42,839 bases of DNA from Acidimicrobiia bacterium. Its GTDB lineage: Bacteria; Actinomycetota; Acidimicrobiia; Spongiisociales; ZC4RG35. The stretch covers positions 1 through 42,839 of the forward strand of contig JACCTH010000024.1 of assembly GCA_013812505.1 (NCBI GenBank), given 5' to 3'. The notes beneath the pieces are model-generated. The model was given only the letters and a program-made list of their open reading frames with translations, made no database searches and was not told the DNA's origin. The translations under genes were made by a program, and so were the position numbers. Positions 15,631-23,956 of this stretch are shown in pieces (the stretch's first letter is position 1; every line of letters starts with the position of its first letter).

Positions 15631-17820
15631 GTGGAGCGCATCGCTTTTCGGACCTGTCCGCTTTGCGAGGCCACCTGTGGACTCGAGATAGAGATTGTCG
15701 ATGAGCGAGTGAAGCGGATCCGCGGCGACCGCCAGCACGTCACTTCGAAGGGTTTTATCTGCCCGAAGGGGTCGAGTCTCAAGCAGCTTTACGAGGATCC
15801 TGACCGCCTCCGCACGCCGCTCATTCGCGACGGCGGTGGTCATCGAGCGGCGTCTTGGGAGGAGGCGTATGAGCTGATCGATCGCCGCTGGACCGAGATC
15901 GTCGAGAAGTACGGCCGAGGCGCAACCGCCATCTATTTTGGCAATCCCAACGCCCACCAGTTCGAGAACAATCTGGCGTTGCGCCCACTGGTCAAAGCCA
16001 TGGGAACCACCAACGTCTTTTCCGCCTCCTCAGTGGATCAACTCCCCAAGCATGTCTCGGCGGGATTGATGTTTGGTCACCCGCTCAGCATCCCGGTGCC
16101 AGATCTCGATCGGACCGACTACCTGTTGATGCTCGGAGCTAACCCCTACGAGTCGAACGGGTCGCTTTGCACGGCACCTGATTTCCCTGGACGGCTTGAC
16201 GCGTTGCGGGAGCGTGGCGGAAAGCTGGTCGTCGTCGATCCGCGTCGCACCAAGACCGCCGCAAAAGCCGATCGATGGGTGTCGATCCAGCCTGGAAGCG
16301 ATGCCGCCTTCCTCCTCGCGATCGCCAACGTGATCGCGGCCGAGGGTGAGGTGCCGGAGGGAATCAAAGATCTAGTCGCGCCCTTCACCCCGGACGCCAC
16401 AGCCTCATTCACCGGGGTCGAACCGCAGACGGTCCGTGAGATAGCAGGCGAGCTCTCCAGCGCCCCGAGCGCCGCCGTGTACGGAAGGATCGGGACGCAC
16501 ACGGCCACGTTCGGCACCCTCGCTTCGTGGGCGGTCGACCTGCTCAACGTGATCACCGGCAATCTCGACCGGCCGGGCGGGGCGATGTTCTCCTATCCGG
16601 CCCACATCGGTGAAAAGCGATCCAGCAAACAGTGGACCTTTGGCCGGTGGAGCGGGCGCGCCAGCCGAAGGCCAGAGGTGCTCGGCGAGCTCCCCGCGGC
16701 GACTCTGGTGGACGAGATCACGACGCCGGGCGACGGCCAAATCCGGTTGCTGCTCACCGTGGCGGGCAACCCGGCCCTCACGACCCCGAACAGCGCCGCC
16801 CTCGAGCCCGCGCTCGAAGGACTCGACTTCATGGTTGCAGTCGACGTCTATTTGAACGAGACCAGCCGCCACGCCGATGTGGTCTTGCCACCCCCGGCTG
16901 CGCTCGAACGGAGTCACTACGACCTCGCCTTCACCGGGCTCTCGGTCCGCGACTACGCCGACTACTCACCACCGGTCTTCGCCACCGATCAGCCGAGCGA
17001 ATTCGAGATTCTGGTCAAGCTCTCCGCGATCGCCGGCGGCCTCGGTCCCGACGCCGACCCAAATCTTCTGGCCGCCGCCGCTCTCGCCGCGGCGATTCAG
17101 GCGGAAGTCCAAAAACCCGACTCGCCGATCCGCGGTCGAGATCCAGGAGAGATCCTCGACACTCTGGGCGATCGACCCTGGCCGGAGCGCAGCCTCGACC
17201 TGATGCTGCGAGTGGGTCACCGCGGCGACCATTTCGGTGCCAATCCCGGCGGGCTCACTCTGGCCGAATTAGAGGAGAACCCTCACGGCATCGACTTCGG
17301 CCCGCTTGAGCCCCGCTTGGAGCAGGTAGTGAGCACCCAGTCGGGAAAGATCGAACTCGCTCCGCCCCAAATCGTCGCCGATCTCCCGCGGTTGCGAGCT
17401 GCGATCACGTCCACCAACGGGTCGCAGCCACTCCTGATTGGCCGGCGGCAGTTGCGCTCCGCCAACTCCTGGACCCACAACGTGGAGGTGTTGATGAAAG
17501 GGAAGGAGCGGTGCACGCTCGAGATCCATCCCGACGACGCCTTCCGGCTCGGGCTCACCCAAGGGGGACTGGCCTCCGTGACGAGCGACGTCGGGAAAGT
17601 CGAGCTGCCGGTTGAGATAACCGAAAACATCCGACCCGGCGTGGTCTCCATCCCTTATGGCTGGGGACATGGCCAACCAGGCTCATCGATGAAAGTGGCG
17701 GCGAGCTATGCCGGCGCCAATGTGAACCTGCTGAGCGACGGATCGATCGATGAGCTCTCAGGGAATGCGGTGCTCAACGGGATTCCGGTCACAGTCGCCC
17801 AAGCGAGCATGGACGGGTGA
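15631..17820 (+). CDS. Molybdopterin-dependent oxidoreductase with N-terminal 4Fe-4S site
   Basis: This 729-residue protein belongs to the DMSO-reductase/formate-dehydrogenase superfamily. C9, C12, C16 and C44 (TCPLCEATCG and GFICPKG) form the N-terminal 4Fe-4S site. The molybdopterin domain runs from about 50 to 560, and the dinucleotide-binding C-terminal beta barrel (LLIGRRQLRSANSWTHN onward) from about 585. No Tat signal is seen, so it should act in the cytoplasm. The start GTG 15631 directly follows a CTGGAG, leaving almost no spacer; the message may be leaderless. The residue after the lysine block that would coordinate Mo is not diagnostic, so the substrate is open. Its stop overlaps the MetY-like start by four bases (GTGA), hinting at a shared job. 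Confidence 0.88.
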   Translation: MERIAFRTCPLCEATCGLEIEIVDERVKRIRGDRQHVTSKGFICPKGSSLKQLYEDPDRLRTPLIRDGGGHRAASWEEAYELIDRRWTEIVEKYGRGATAIYFGNPNAHQFENNLALRPLVKAMGTTNVFSASSVDQLPKHVSAGLMFGHPLSIPVPDLDRTDYLLMLGANPYESNGSLCTAPDFPGRLDALRERGGKLVVVDPRRTKTAAKADRWVSIQPGSDAAFLLAIANVIAAEGEVPEGIKDLVAPFTPDATASFTGVEPQTVREIAGELSSAPSAAVYGRIGTHTATFGTLASWAVDLLNVITGNLDRPGGAMFSYPAHIGEKRSSKQWTFGRWSGRASRRPEVLGELPAATLVDEITTPGDGQIRLLLTVAGNPALTTPNSAALEPALEGLDFMVAVDVYLNETSRHADVVLPPPAALERSHYDLAFTGLSVRDYADYSPPVFATDQPSEFEILVKLSAIAGGLGPDADPNLLAAAALAAAIQAEVQKPDSPIRGRDPGEILDTLGDRPWPERSLDLMLRVGHRGDHFGANPGGLTLAELEENPHGIDFGPLEPRLEQVVSTQSGKIELAPPQIVADLPRLRAAITSTNGSQPLLIGRRQLRSANSWTHNVEVLMKGKERCTLEIHPDDAFRLGLTQGGLASVTSDVGKVELPVEITENIRPGVVSIPYGWGHGQPGSSMKVAASYAGANVNLLSDGSIDELSGNAVLNGIPVTVAQASMDG

Positions 17821-19118
17821 CCGACCCGACTCAACCTGAACGACCTGGCTTCGAAACCCGCGCCGTCCATGCCGGAGTAAGCCCTGACTTGCGCACGGGT
17901 GCCAGCATTGTTCCGATCTATTTGAGCGCCGGCTTTGTGTTCGAGGACACCGAGCACGCCGCCTCTTTGTTCAACCTCGAACGGCCCGGACACATCTACT
18001 CCCGCATCTCCAACCCCACCGTGAGCGCGTTCGAGGAACGGATGGCATCACTCGAAGGTGGAGTTGGAGCCGTGGCAACGGCGAGCGGCCAAGCGGCGCT
18101 CGCCCTCGCGGTAATGACGTTGGCAGGCGCGGGCGGACACCTGATTTGCTTCTCGGCGGTCTACGGAGGCACAGCCAATCTGCTGCGGGTGACCCTTCCC
18201 CGCTTCGGGGTCGAAACCACCTTCATCCCGGTTGACGAGCCTGATGCGCTGAAGGCTGCCATCCGAGACAACACACGAGCAGTGATTGCCGAGACGATCG
18301 GCAACCCGGGAATGAGCGTGATCGATCAGACAGCGGCGGCCGAGGTTGCTCATGAGGCTGGGATTCCGCTCTTGATCGACAACACCTTCGCTACTCCTTA
18401 TCTATGCCGGCCATTCGAGCTCGGTGCCGACCTGGTGATCCACTCGGCGACGAAGTTCATCTCCGGGACCGGTTCGGTGATCGGGGGAGTGCTGGTCGAC
18501 TCGGGCCGTTTCGATTGGGAGGGGTCAGGTCGATTTCCCGAGCTCACCGAGCCCTACTCGCCCTATCACGACATCGTCTTCACCGAAGAGTTCGGTCCGG
18601 CGGCTTTCATCGCCCGCGCCCGGGCCGAGGGTCTGCGCGACTTCGGTGCTTGCCTGAGCCCGGAAACGGCCTTCCGGCTTCTGCAAGGCCTTGAGTCGTT
18701 GCCGGCGCGGATGGACCGGCACTTGGGTAACACCGCGCGGGTGGTCGACTTTCTCCAGACCGCCCCGGAGATCGAGCGAGTCCTCTATCCGACGCTTCCC
18801 AGCCATCCGGATTACGAAGTCGCGCAACGCTTACTACCAAAAGGCGCCGGCGCTGTACTTGCCTTCTCGCTCAAAGGAGGCCGCGCCGCCGGGGCGCGCT
18901 TTATTGAATCTGTCTCTTTGTTTTCGCACCTTGCCAATGTCGGCGATGCTCGCTCGCTCGTGATCCATCCCGCTTCGACCACTCATCAACAGCTCGACGC
19001 AGCCGGTTTGGCCGCCGCCGGAATCGACGCCGGAATGGTGCGAATGTCAGTTGGGCTCGAGAGTGCGGACGACCTGATCGCCGACTTGCGTAAGGCATTG
19101 CGGGTCGCGATCACCTGA
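17817..19118 (+). CDS. metY: O-acetylhomoserine sulfhydrylase (MetY-type), PLP-dependent
   Basis: A 433-residue Cys/Met-metabolism PLP enzyme. Near the N-terminus are FETRAVHAG and the HIYSRISNPTVSAFEERMAS block. SGQAALAL holds the phosphate-binding loop, LIDNTFATPYLCRP the cofactor aspartate, and HSATKFISGTG the lysine that binds PLP. Length and the FSHLANVGDARSLVIHPAST block fit the sulfhydrylase branch (MetY), which makes homocysteine from O-acetylhomoserine and sulfide, rather than the shorter MetB/MetC. The start GTG 17817 overlaps the molybdoenzyme stop. No SAM or T-box type leader is possible at this position. The end overlaps the convergent vapC gene by eight bases. Confidence 0.9.
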   Translation: MTDPTQPERPGFETRAVHAGVSPDLRTGASIVPIYLSAGFVFEDTEHAASLFNLERPGHIYSRISNPTVSAFEERMASLEGGVGAVATASGQAALALAVMTLAGAGGHLICFSAVYGGTANLLRVTLPRFGVETTFIPVDEPDALKAAIRDNTRAVIAETIGNPGMSVIDQTAAAEVAHEAGIPLLIDNTFATPYLCRPFELGADLVIHSATKFISGTGSVIGGVLVDSGRFDWEGSGRFPELTEPYSPYHDIVFTEEFGPAAFIARARAEGLRDFGACLSPETAFRLLQGLESLPARMDRHLGNTARVVDFLQTAPEIERVLYPTLPSHPDYEVAQRLLPKGAGAVLAFSLKGGRAAGARFIESVSLFSHLANVGDARSLVIHPASTTHQQLDAAGLAAAGIDAGMVRMSVGLESADDLIADLRKALRVAIT

Positions 19119-19521
19119 CGAGCGAAGCGGGGTCAAGTTCGAGATTGACGACGGTTGCGATCCTGCTCAGGTCGAGATCGTGCGAGAGGAGTGACGAGCC
19201 GGTGCGAAGCGCCACCGTTGCGATCATGCAGTCGACCATGCCTCGTGATGTAACGCCCGCCTGTCGGCAGCGGCGATAGAGGCGGGCTGCACCCTCGAAG
19301 TCGGCAACAGCTTCAAACGGGATAAGGCGAGCCCGTAGCAGGAGCCGTCGGAGGCTTGTAGCTCGCGTTTCGTCGCGAGCGCCGGCGAGGACCTCCATAA
19401 CTACGGGCTCGGTGATCGCTAGGTCGCCGCTATTGGCAATCAACTCCGCCAGGCGTGACTCCGCTGGGCTCCCGGTCGCGCGGTCGTATTCGACCCATGC
19501 AGAGGTATCAGCGAGGATCAC
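19111..19521 (-). CDS. vapC: VapC-type PIN-domain toxin
   Basis: A 136-residue PIN ribonuclease. Acidic active-site residues are visible in ADTSAWVEY (Asp5), EPVVMEVLAG (Glu), MVDCMIATVA (Asp) and SHDLDLSRI (Asp). VapC toxins cleave RNA, often initiator tRNA or the sarcin-ricin loop, when not bound by VapB. The start overlaps the antitoxin gene by four bases, the standard VapBC arrangement. All catalytic acids are present, so it should be active. Confidence 0.93.
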   Translation of the reverse strand: MILADTSAWVEYDRATGSPAESRLAELIANSGDLAITEPVVMEVLAGARDETRATSLRRLLLRARLIPFEAVADFEGAARLYRRCRQAGVTSRGMVDCMIATVALRTGSSLLSHDLDLSRIATVVNLELDPASLVR

Positions 19522-19730
19522 GCTTCCCCGTTGGGCCCGCCATCTGCCGGGGGTTCGTCCAGGGCGTGGGCACCACGCATATTCAGCGCCTCATCACGCG
19601 ACATCGGCTGACCGGCGAGTTGGCGGAGGGCAAGATCCACGGCCTCGGTCTTGGTCCTGACCCCGTACCGATCCATGATCGCTTCGACATAGGCTTGCTC
19701 AATCTCAATGTTGGTACGAACTCGGCTCAT
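19518..19730 (-). CDS. vapB: VapB-type antitoxin
   Basis: A 70-residue antitoxin. Residues 1-40 (RTNIEIEQAYVEAIMDRYGV then RTKTEAVDLALRQLAG) form a ribbon-helix-helix DNA-binding domain of the MazE/VapB_antitoxin_2 type. The acidic, disordered-looking tail MRGAHALDEPPADG should wrap the toxin. It precedes vapC in the same operon. A perfect inverted repeat ten bases upstream of its start (19740-19754) is the likely autoregulatory operator. Confidence 0.9.
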   Translation of the reverse strand: MSRVRTNIEIEQAYVEAIMDRYGVRTKTEAVDLALRQLAGQPMSRDEALNMRGAHALDEPPADGGPNGEA

Positions 19731-19739
19731 ACACCTTCA

Positions 19740-19754
19740 TACACGTTACGTGTA
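19740..19754. promoter_or_regulatory. Candidate VapB operator
   Basis: TACACGT (19740-19746) and ACGTGTA (19748-19754) form a perfect 7-bp inverted repeat with a one-base centre, immediately upstream of vapB. RHH antitoxins bind such short palindromes over their own promoter. A related CATACAC stands twice in the adjoining 20 bases. Confidence 0.6.
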
Positions 19755-19780
19755 CTGGTCGTGGAAGACTTTGAGCCGGC

Positions 19781-20527
19781 GTGGCTGATTTCTACAACGG
19801 GGGCCACGCAGCCGATGGTCCGCTGGTTGGCCTGATTCACGGTGCGGGTTCCAACCACACTGTTTGGCGCTATCAGACGCGCCTTTTGGCCAACCGGGGC
19901 TATCGAGTGATGGCCTTCGACCTGCCCGGTCACGGATCGAACCCAGAGCCCGCTCTGCGTTCAGTCGAGGGGATGGCGGCTTGGGTCGCAGACCGAATTC
20001 CAAAGCCGGGGACGATCATCGGGCACAGCCTGGGCGGTCTCATCTCCCTCGAGTTGGCGCGCACTCGTCCTGAGCTGGTGGAACGGCTCGGGCTGTTCGG
20101 ATGCAGGAGCCAAATGTCTGTCACCCCAGAATTACAGAGGCGTGCTGACGCCTTCGACCTCGCCGCGGTGGCGCTGATCGTAGGTTGGTCATATTCGGGC
20201 CATCTGGGAGCACATCCCGAGCCAGGGGTGTCTCCGGCCGGCGTCACCGCGCGCTTGCTGGAGTCGGAGCTCACAAATCTCGGGGGAGATCTTGCGGCAT
20301 GCTCGGCTTATCAGCTTGGGTCGGAAGCTGCGGGTGAGTTGAAGGTCCCAACCCTGGTCGTGGCCGGAGGCCATGATCGAATGGCTGCGCTCGCCGGTGT
20401 TGTCGAGATGGCCGAGTCGATTCACGATGCGCGTTTGGTGGTCATACCCTATGGCGGACACTTCATGATCACCGATTCGCCGGATGCGGTTCGGAAGGCC
20501 CTTTCGACCTTTCTGGCCAGCCCCTAA
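19781..20527 (+). CDS. Alpha/beta hydrolase
   Basis: A 248-residue soluble alpha/beta-hydrolase starting at GTG 19781. The oxyanion region is LIHGAGSNHTVW. The nucleophile elbow GHSLGG holds the catalytic Ser (about residue 87). The acid is probably the Asp in VVAGGHDRM and the His is in IPYGGHFMI. No signal peptide is visible. The family covers esterases, lipases and C-C hydrolases, and nothing fixes the substrate. It is followed after 19 bases by the PlsY homologue and then an LPG-synthase-like membrane protein, so a role with lipids is conceivable but unproven. Confidence 0.88.
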   Translation: MADFYNGGHAADGPLVGLIHGAGSNHTVWRYQTRLLANRGYRVMAFDLPGHGSNPEPALRSVEGMAAWVADRIPKPGTIIGHSLGGLISLELARTRPELVERLGLFGCRSQMSVTPELQRRADAFDLAAVALIVGWSYSGHLGAHPEPGVSPAGVTARLLESELTNLGGDLAACSAYQLGSEAAGELKVPTLVVAGGHDRMAALAGVVEMAESIHDARLVVIPYGGHFMITDSPDAVRKALSTFLASP

Positions 20528-20546
20528 CTGTTACCTTTGACCGCGC

Positions 20547-21188
20547 ATGGACCACCCCTTGGAGTGGCTGACTCCAATCCTCGGCTATCTCCTTGGCGCG
20601 GTGCCCTTCGCGTTTCTGATCGGAAGGTTGGCGGGAGTCGATCTTCGCAAAGTTGGAAGCGGCAACCCGGGTGCCGGCAATCTCACGCGGGTGGTTGGCG
20701 TGAAGGCAGGCGCGGTCGCCGCGCTGCTCGACGGGTTCAAGGGTTTGATCCCGATGCTGGTGCTGAAGAGCTGGGACTTCGGTCCCGCGGTGATCTCATT
20801 GACTGGGCTGGCGATCGTTATCGGGCACAACTGGTCGATCTTCATGGGCGGTCGATCCGGTCGCGGCCTGGCGCCGTCATCGGGGGTGCTACTCGGTGTC
20901 GCCCCGGCTTTGATCGTCTGGCCCGGTGGCTGGTCGGTGGCAGGATGGAAATTTGGAGGCGGACTGGCCGGCTTCATCGCCTGGTCGTCGTTGCCGGTGC
21001 TGACGGTGCTCTTCGACTACCCCGCCGCTTCGGTCCTCGCCTGTTTTGGCCTCGCCGTACTCTGTGTCGGCCGGCGCATGCAAGGGAACCTGGGACGCAT
21101 CCCCGGATTTCGAGCCGCCGTTCATCGAGCGATCTTCGACACTGACGGGCTGGAAATGCCAGAAGCCGAGGAGACGGCCCGAACCTGA
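20547..21188 (+). CDS. plsY: Glycerol-3-phosphate acyltransferase PlsY-like membrane protein
   Basis: A 213-residue membrane protein. The three PlsY signature areas are present: an N-terminal helix ending GAVPFAFLIGR, then GSGNPGAGNLTRVVGVKAGA (acyl-phosphate and glycerol-phosphate binding), and IGHNWSIFMGGRSGRGLAPS, which replaces the usual GGKG by GGRSGRG. PlsY transfers an acyl chain from acyl-phosphate to glycerol-3-phosphate, the first step of phospholipid synthesis. About five TM segments fit the family. The third motif departs from the consensus, so a paralogue with altered substrate is possible. It overlaps the next gene by one base. Confidence 0.85.
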   Translation: MDHPLEWLTPILGYLLGAVPFAFLIGRLAGVDLRKVGSGNPGAGNLTRVVGVKAGAVAALLDGFKGLIPMLVLKSWDFGPAVISLTGLAIVIGHNWSIFMGGRSGRGLAPSSGVLLGVAPALIVWPGGWSVAGWKFGGGLAGFIAWSSLPVLTVLFDYPAASVLACFGLAVLCVGRRMQGNLGRIPGFRAAVHRAIFDTDGLEMPEAEETART

Positions 21189-22126
21189 TGCGGCGCTTCC
21201 GTCGCCGCACCTTGTTTGTCATCGCCGCAGTTGCTGCCCTTGGGTACGCAGTAGTGCTGGTGATCTCGCTGCGCAATCTCGACCTCCCCCCGTTCGGCAT
21301 CGTCGCCATCTTGTTGCTGCTGTTGGCAGGTGCCGCGCAACTGGCGGGCCAGTATTTCTTCGCTCGACTCTTCCGTCACGGAGTGATCGAGTCGGGTGGG
21401 TCGGTTCCCATGCGCCCGGCTTTTCGAGCCGCGCTGGTGGGGTCGGGAGTCGCCCGGCTGATACCCGCCGGCGGTGCGGTCACCCCTGTGGCGATGGCGT
21501 GGATGGTGCGAGAGGAGGCCCGCGGCGCGGGAGGGGCCGCAATGGGGGCAACGGTCCTCAACTATTCGGGTCTTCTGGTCGGGACCGGCTTCGCTCTTCT
21601 GTGGGTCATCAACCGCGGGCTTTTCGAGTCGTTGGAGGCCGGCACCTGGGTGCTTGGCATCATCGCCATTCTCATCGGACTGTTGTTGATGTTTGGACTC
21701 CGTTTCATCGGCCTCTTGGGGAAACGTCTGCCGCACAAACTACGAGAGCGGATGGGCCCGCCAGCAGACAGCCACATCCCTGACGGTCGTTCCCAACTGT
21801 TTACTTGGAGCCGGCTGGCCTTCGAGGCGTTTGCACTTTTCGCGGTGATGCAGGCGTTCGGCATTCACTTAACGCCGATGCAAACGGCGGCCGCGTTCGG
21901 AGCCGGACAGTTGGCCGGCGGATTGCCGGGAACTCCGGGTGGCCTCGGCTTCGCCGAAGCCGGCCTCGTGGGTGCGCTCGCTGCCTTCGGATTCGACGCC
22001 CAGGTGACATTGGGGCCGGTGCTTGTGTATCGGGTCGTTTCCTACTGGATCCCACTGGTTGCCGGGCTGGTGGCCGGGGGGTCGACGTTCCTCAAGGAGA
22101 CGTCACTGCCTCCGATCGCGAAGTAA
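21188..22126 (+). CDS. Lysylphosphatidylglycerol-synthase-like TM protein (UPF0104)
   Basis: A 312-residue integral membrane protein with about seven or eight helices. The pattern RFRRRTLFVIAAVAALGYAV at the start, LVGSGVARLIPAGGAVTPVA in the middle and AGGLPGTPGGLGFAEAGLVG near the end matches the LPG_synthase_TM/UPF0104 (AglD/YbhN-type) family. Members are lipid flippases or transfer domains. No soluble aminoacyl-transferase domain is attached. It is translationally coupled to plsY (TGATG), supporting a shared role in lipid metabolism. Confidence 0.85.
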   Translation: MRRFRRRTLFVIAAVAALGYAVVLVISLRNLDLPPFGIVAILLLLLAGAAQLAGQYFFARLFRHGVIESGGSVPMRPAFRAALVGSGVARLIPAGGAVTPVAMAWMVREEARGAGGAAMGATVLNYSGLLVGTGFALLWVINRGLFESLEAGTWVLGIIAILIGLLLMFGLRFIGLLGKRLPHKLRERMGPPADSHIPDGRSQLFTWSRLAFEAFALFAVMQAFGIHLTPMQTAAAFGAGQLAGGLPGTPGGLGFAEAGLVGALAAFGFDAQVTLGPVLVYRVVSYWIPLVAGLVAGGSTFLKETSLPPIAK

Positions 22127-22138
22127 GGCGAACCCAAG

Positions 22139-22952
22139 TCAGTCTCTAATCGGCCACTCGACCCTCGTGAGTTGCTCGGCTTCGCCCACCTCGGCGGGAT
22201 CGTTGAGGTAGATCTCGCGCGGAGGTCCGGCCATTTCGTGCCCATGCTCCTGAATCCAACCGGTCAAGGTGTGATAGGCAGGCGCGATCTCACCGTATGG
22301 GCCGTGGTGCACGGTGGTGGCCACGAGACCGCCAGGAAGTTCGACGCCGACAATGTCACCTTCGCCAGCCACGAGAGTCGCGGTTGGAATGCACGTCTCC
22401 ATATCGCCGGGGGTCTCTTCGTCGATCACGTCGTGAAAGATCACCAGCGGCGCGGCGGCAGGCGCAATCCCCAGCTTGCCGAGATAGGACAATCACTTCC
22501 CCGAAGCCGCGTCCGATGGCCTCACCCGCCTGCTGAAGGCTGGTGTGGATCCTGAGAGCGGCGACCGGCTGTGGTTCCACTCGGGCAATTGTCACTTCGT
22601 AAGGCATGACGCACTCCTCTCGTTCGATGAGTGCTTCGAGAAACGCAAGGGTCCGTTGCTGTTGAGCGAGTCGCTCCACGAGCCGGCGGCGATGCTGGTC
22701 GAGCAGCTTGCGAGTGATATCGGGTGAGTCATTCGAGAGCAGCTCTTTGATTTCATCGATCGGCATTTCAACACTGCGCAGGATCCGAATGGCTTCGGCG
22801 TGATTTGCTTGGCCAATTCGGTAGTAGCGATAGCCCGAGGACGGATCGACCTACGCTGGCTTGAGCAAACCGACGTTGTCATAGAAGCGCAGGGCCTTGA
22901 TCGACAGTCGGGCCATCCGCGAGAAGCGACCGATGGGTACCAGGTTTTCCAG
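22139..22952 (-). pseudogene. MerR-family regulator with GyrI-like effector domain, broken
   Basis: Read on the minus strand from about 22952, one frame gives VPIGRFSRMARLSIKALRFY, DNVGLLKPA, then an in-frame TAG (22853-22851), then VDPSSGYRYYRIGQANHAEA and MPIDEIKELL. This is a MerR winged helix followed by the linker helix. The effector domain starts MPYEVTIARVEPQPVAALR. Its frame is lost near 22493 by one extra base (GAAGTG-A-TTGTCC) and continues as SYLGKLGIAPAAAP to WPIRD, stop 22139. The whole would be a BmrR/GyrI-type multidrug-responsive activator of about 270 residues. No ordinary start codon is visible at the N-terminus; CTG 22952 or 22943 is possible. With a nonsense codon and a frameshift, real decay is more likely than for the other broken genes here. 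Confidence 0.8.
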
Positions 22953-23032
22953 CCTTCCTCTTTTCTGCGTGCCATCGTGACATATCCCCTAACAGGAGAG
23001 TCAAGGGGTTTCTTTGCGCACGTAGGCAAGGA

Positions 23033-23863
23033 TCAGGATGACGGCTCGGCCGCGTTATGAGCCGCCCGATAGATCGGGAAGTCGTCGTCAACGCGGGCAG
23101 GCCGTCCGGGCCCGGGAGGTCCGGCGAAGATCTGCGCCACCTCCATCCACTTTTGGGCAATTTCGCCTTCGATGACGAGATGTGTGTCGCGATAGTTGAT
23201 TCGCTGGGTGACGACGAGGCAGAACTCTTCGACCGGGCCGGTGACCGAGTCGTTCGCGTCGTCGTTCCAGACCCGCGAGCGACCGCCGACCCCGCGCAAA
23301 GCCACCCTCACTTTCTGCTCTGGGGCAGGCAAGCCGCGATTGGCAAAGCTCCACGAAAAGGTCTTGACCCCTAGATCGGCCACATTGAAAAGGCGGTTGG
23401 TTGGTTGCCTCGTCATTCTCAGAGCTTCGGCGATGTCCTGGCCATGAGCCCATGTCTCCATCAGCCGCGCCGTCACCGCGTTTGTGGCTCGCATGGCGGG
23501 GCCATACCAGGCCAGCCGCGAGTCTGGCTCGACCATGGCAAACGCGGTCAGCCCCTCAGCCCGCGCTTCTCGCCACCAAGCAAGCACCTCGCTCGGACTC
23601 ATGGCTCGACCGCGGCCGATGCCGATCGTCATGTACTCGTCGTAGTCGCCAGTGAGACGTTGGTTGACCTCTTCGGCAAAACCGGCCGGGTCCTGGATCG
23701 CTTGCGTCTGCCTTTCGTCGAAGAAGGCCAGATGAGAGACGGTGTCGCGAATCGTCCACGGAACCGCCGGTGTCGGAAGGTCCCAGTCGCCGTCCTCGAG
23801 GCCCGTCAAGATCTGGTCGAGATCCGACTGTTCCGCCTCGAGGTCTTCGATCAGTTCGCGCAT
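23033..23863 (-). CDS. TIGR03084-like protein (DinB/maleylpyruvate-isomerase fold)
   Basis: A 276-residue soluble protein. The N-terminal 160 residues form the DinB-like four-helix metal-binding fold: PWTIRDTVSHLAFFDERQTQ gives one metal histidine, and METWAHGQDIAEAL the HxxxD/H pair typical of mycothiol-dependent maleylpyruvate isomerase-type proteins. The C-terminal part (VKTFSWSFANRGLPAPEQKV to EVAQIFAGPPGPGR) matches actinobacterial TIGR03084 proteins. Many relatives use mycothiol; the true reaction is not known. It stands alone, between the broken regulator and the hairpins behind typA. Confidence 0.8.
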   Translation of the reverse strand: MRELIEDLEAEQSDLDQILTGLEDGDWDLPTPAVPWTIRDTVSHLAFFDERQTQAIQDPAGFAEEVNQRLTGDYDEYMTIGIGRGRAMSPSEVLAWWREARAEGLTAFAMVEPDSRLAWYGPAMRATNAVTARLMETWAHGQDIAEALRMTRQPTNRLFNVADLGVKTFSWSFANRGLPAPEQKVRVALRGVGGRSRVWNDDANDSVTGPVEEFCLVVTQRINYRDTHLVIEGEIAQKWMEVAQIFAGPPGPGRPARVDDDFPIYRAAHNAAEPSS

Positions 23864-23891
23864 CGGACGCAGTTAACCGGATCAGCCAGGC

Positions 23892-23956
23892 GCACCACGA
23901 ACCTAAGGTTTGCGTGGTGCCTATGCCACCACCTAAACCTAAGGTTCGCGTGGTGG
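23892..23956. terminator. Two similar hairpins behind typA
   Basis: Two stem-loops lie in tandem: 23892-23920 (GCACCACG paired with CGTGGTGC) and 23926-23956 (CCACCAC with GTGGTGG). Both enclose the same AACCTAAGGTT core. They fill the gap between the typA stop (23957) and the next minus-strand gene, so termination is the simplest role, although no T tract follows. Their shared core suggests duplication of one repeat. Confidence 0.55.
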
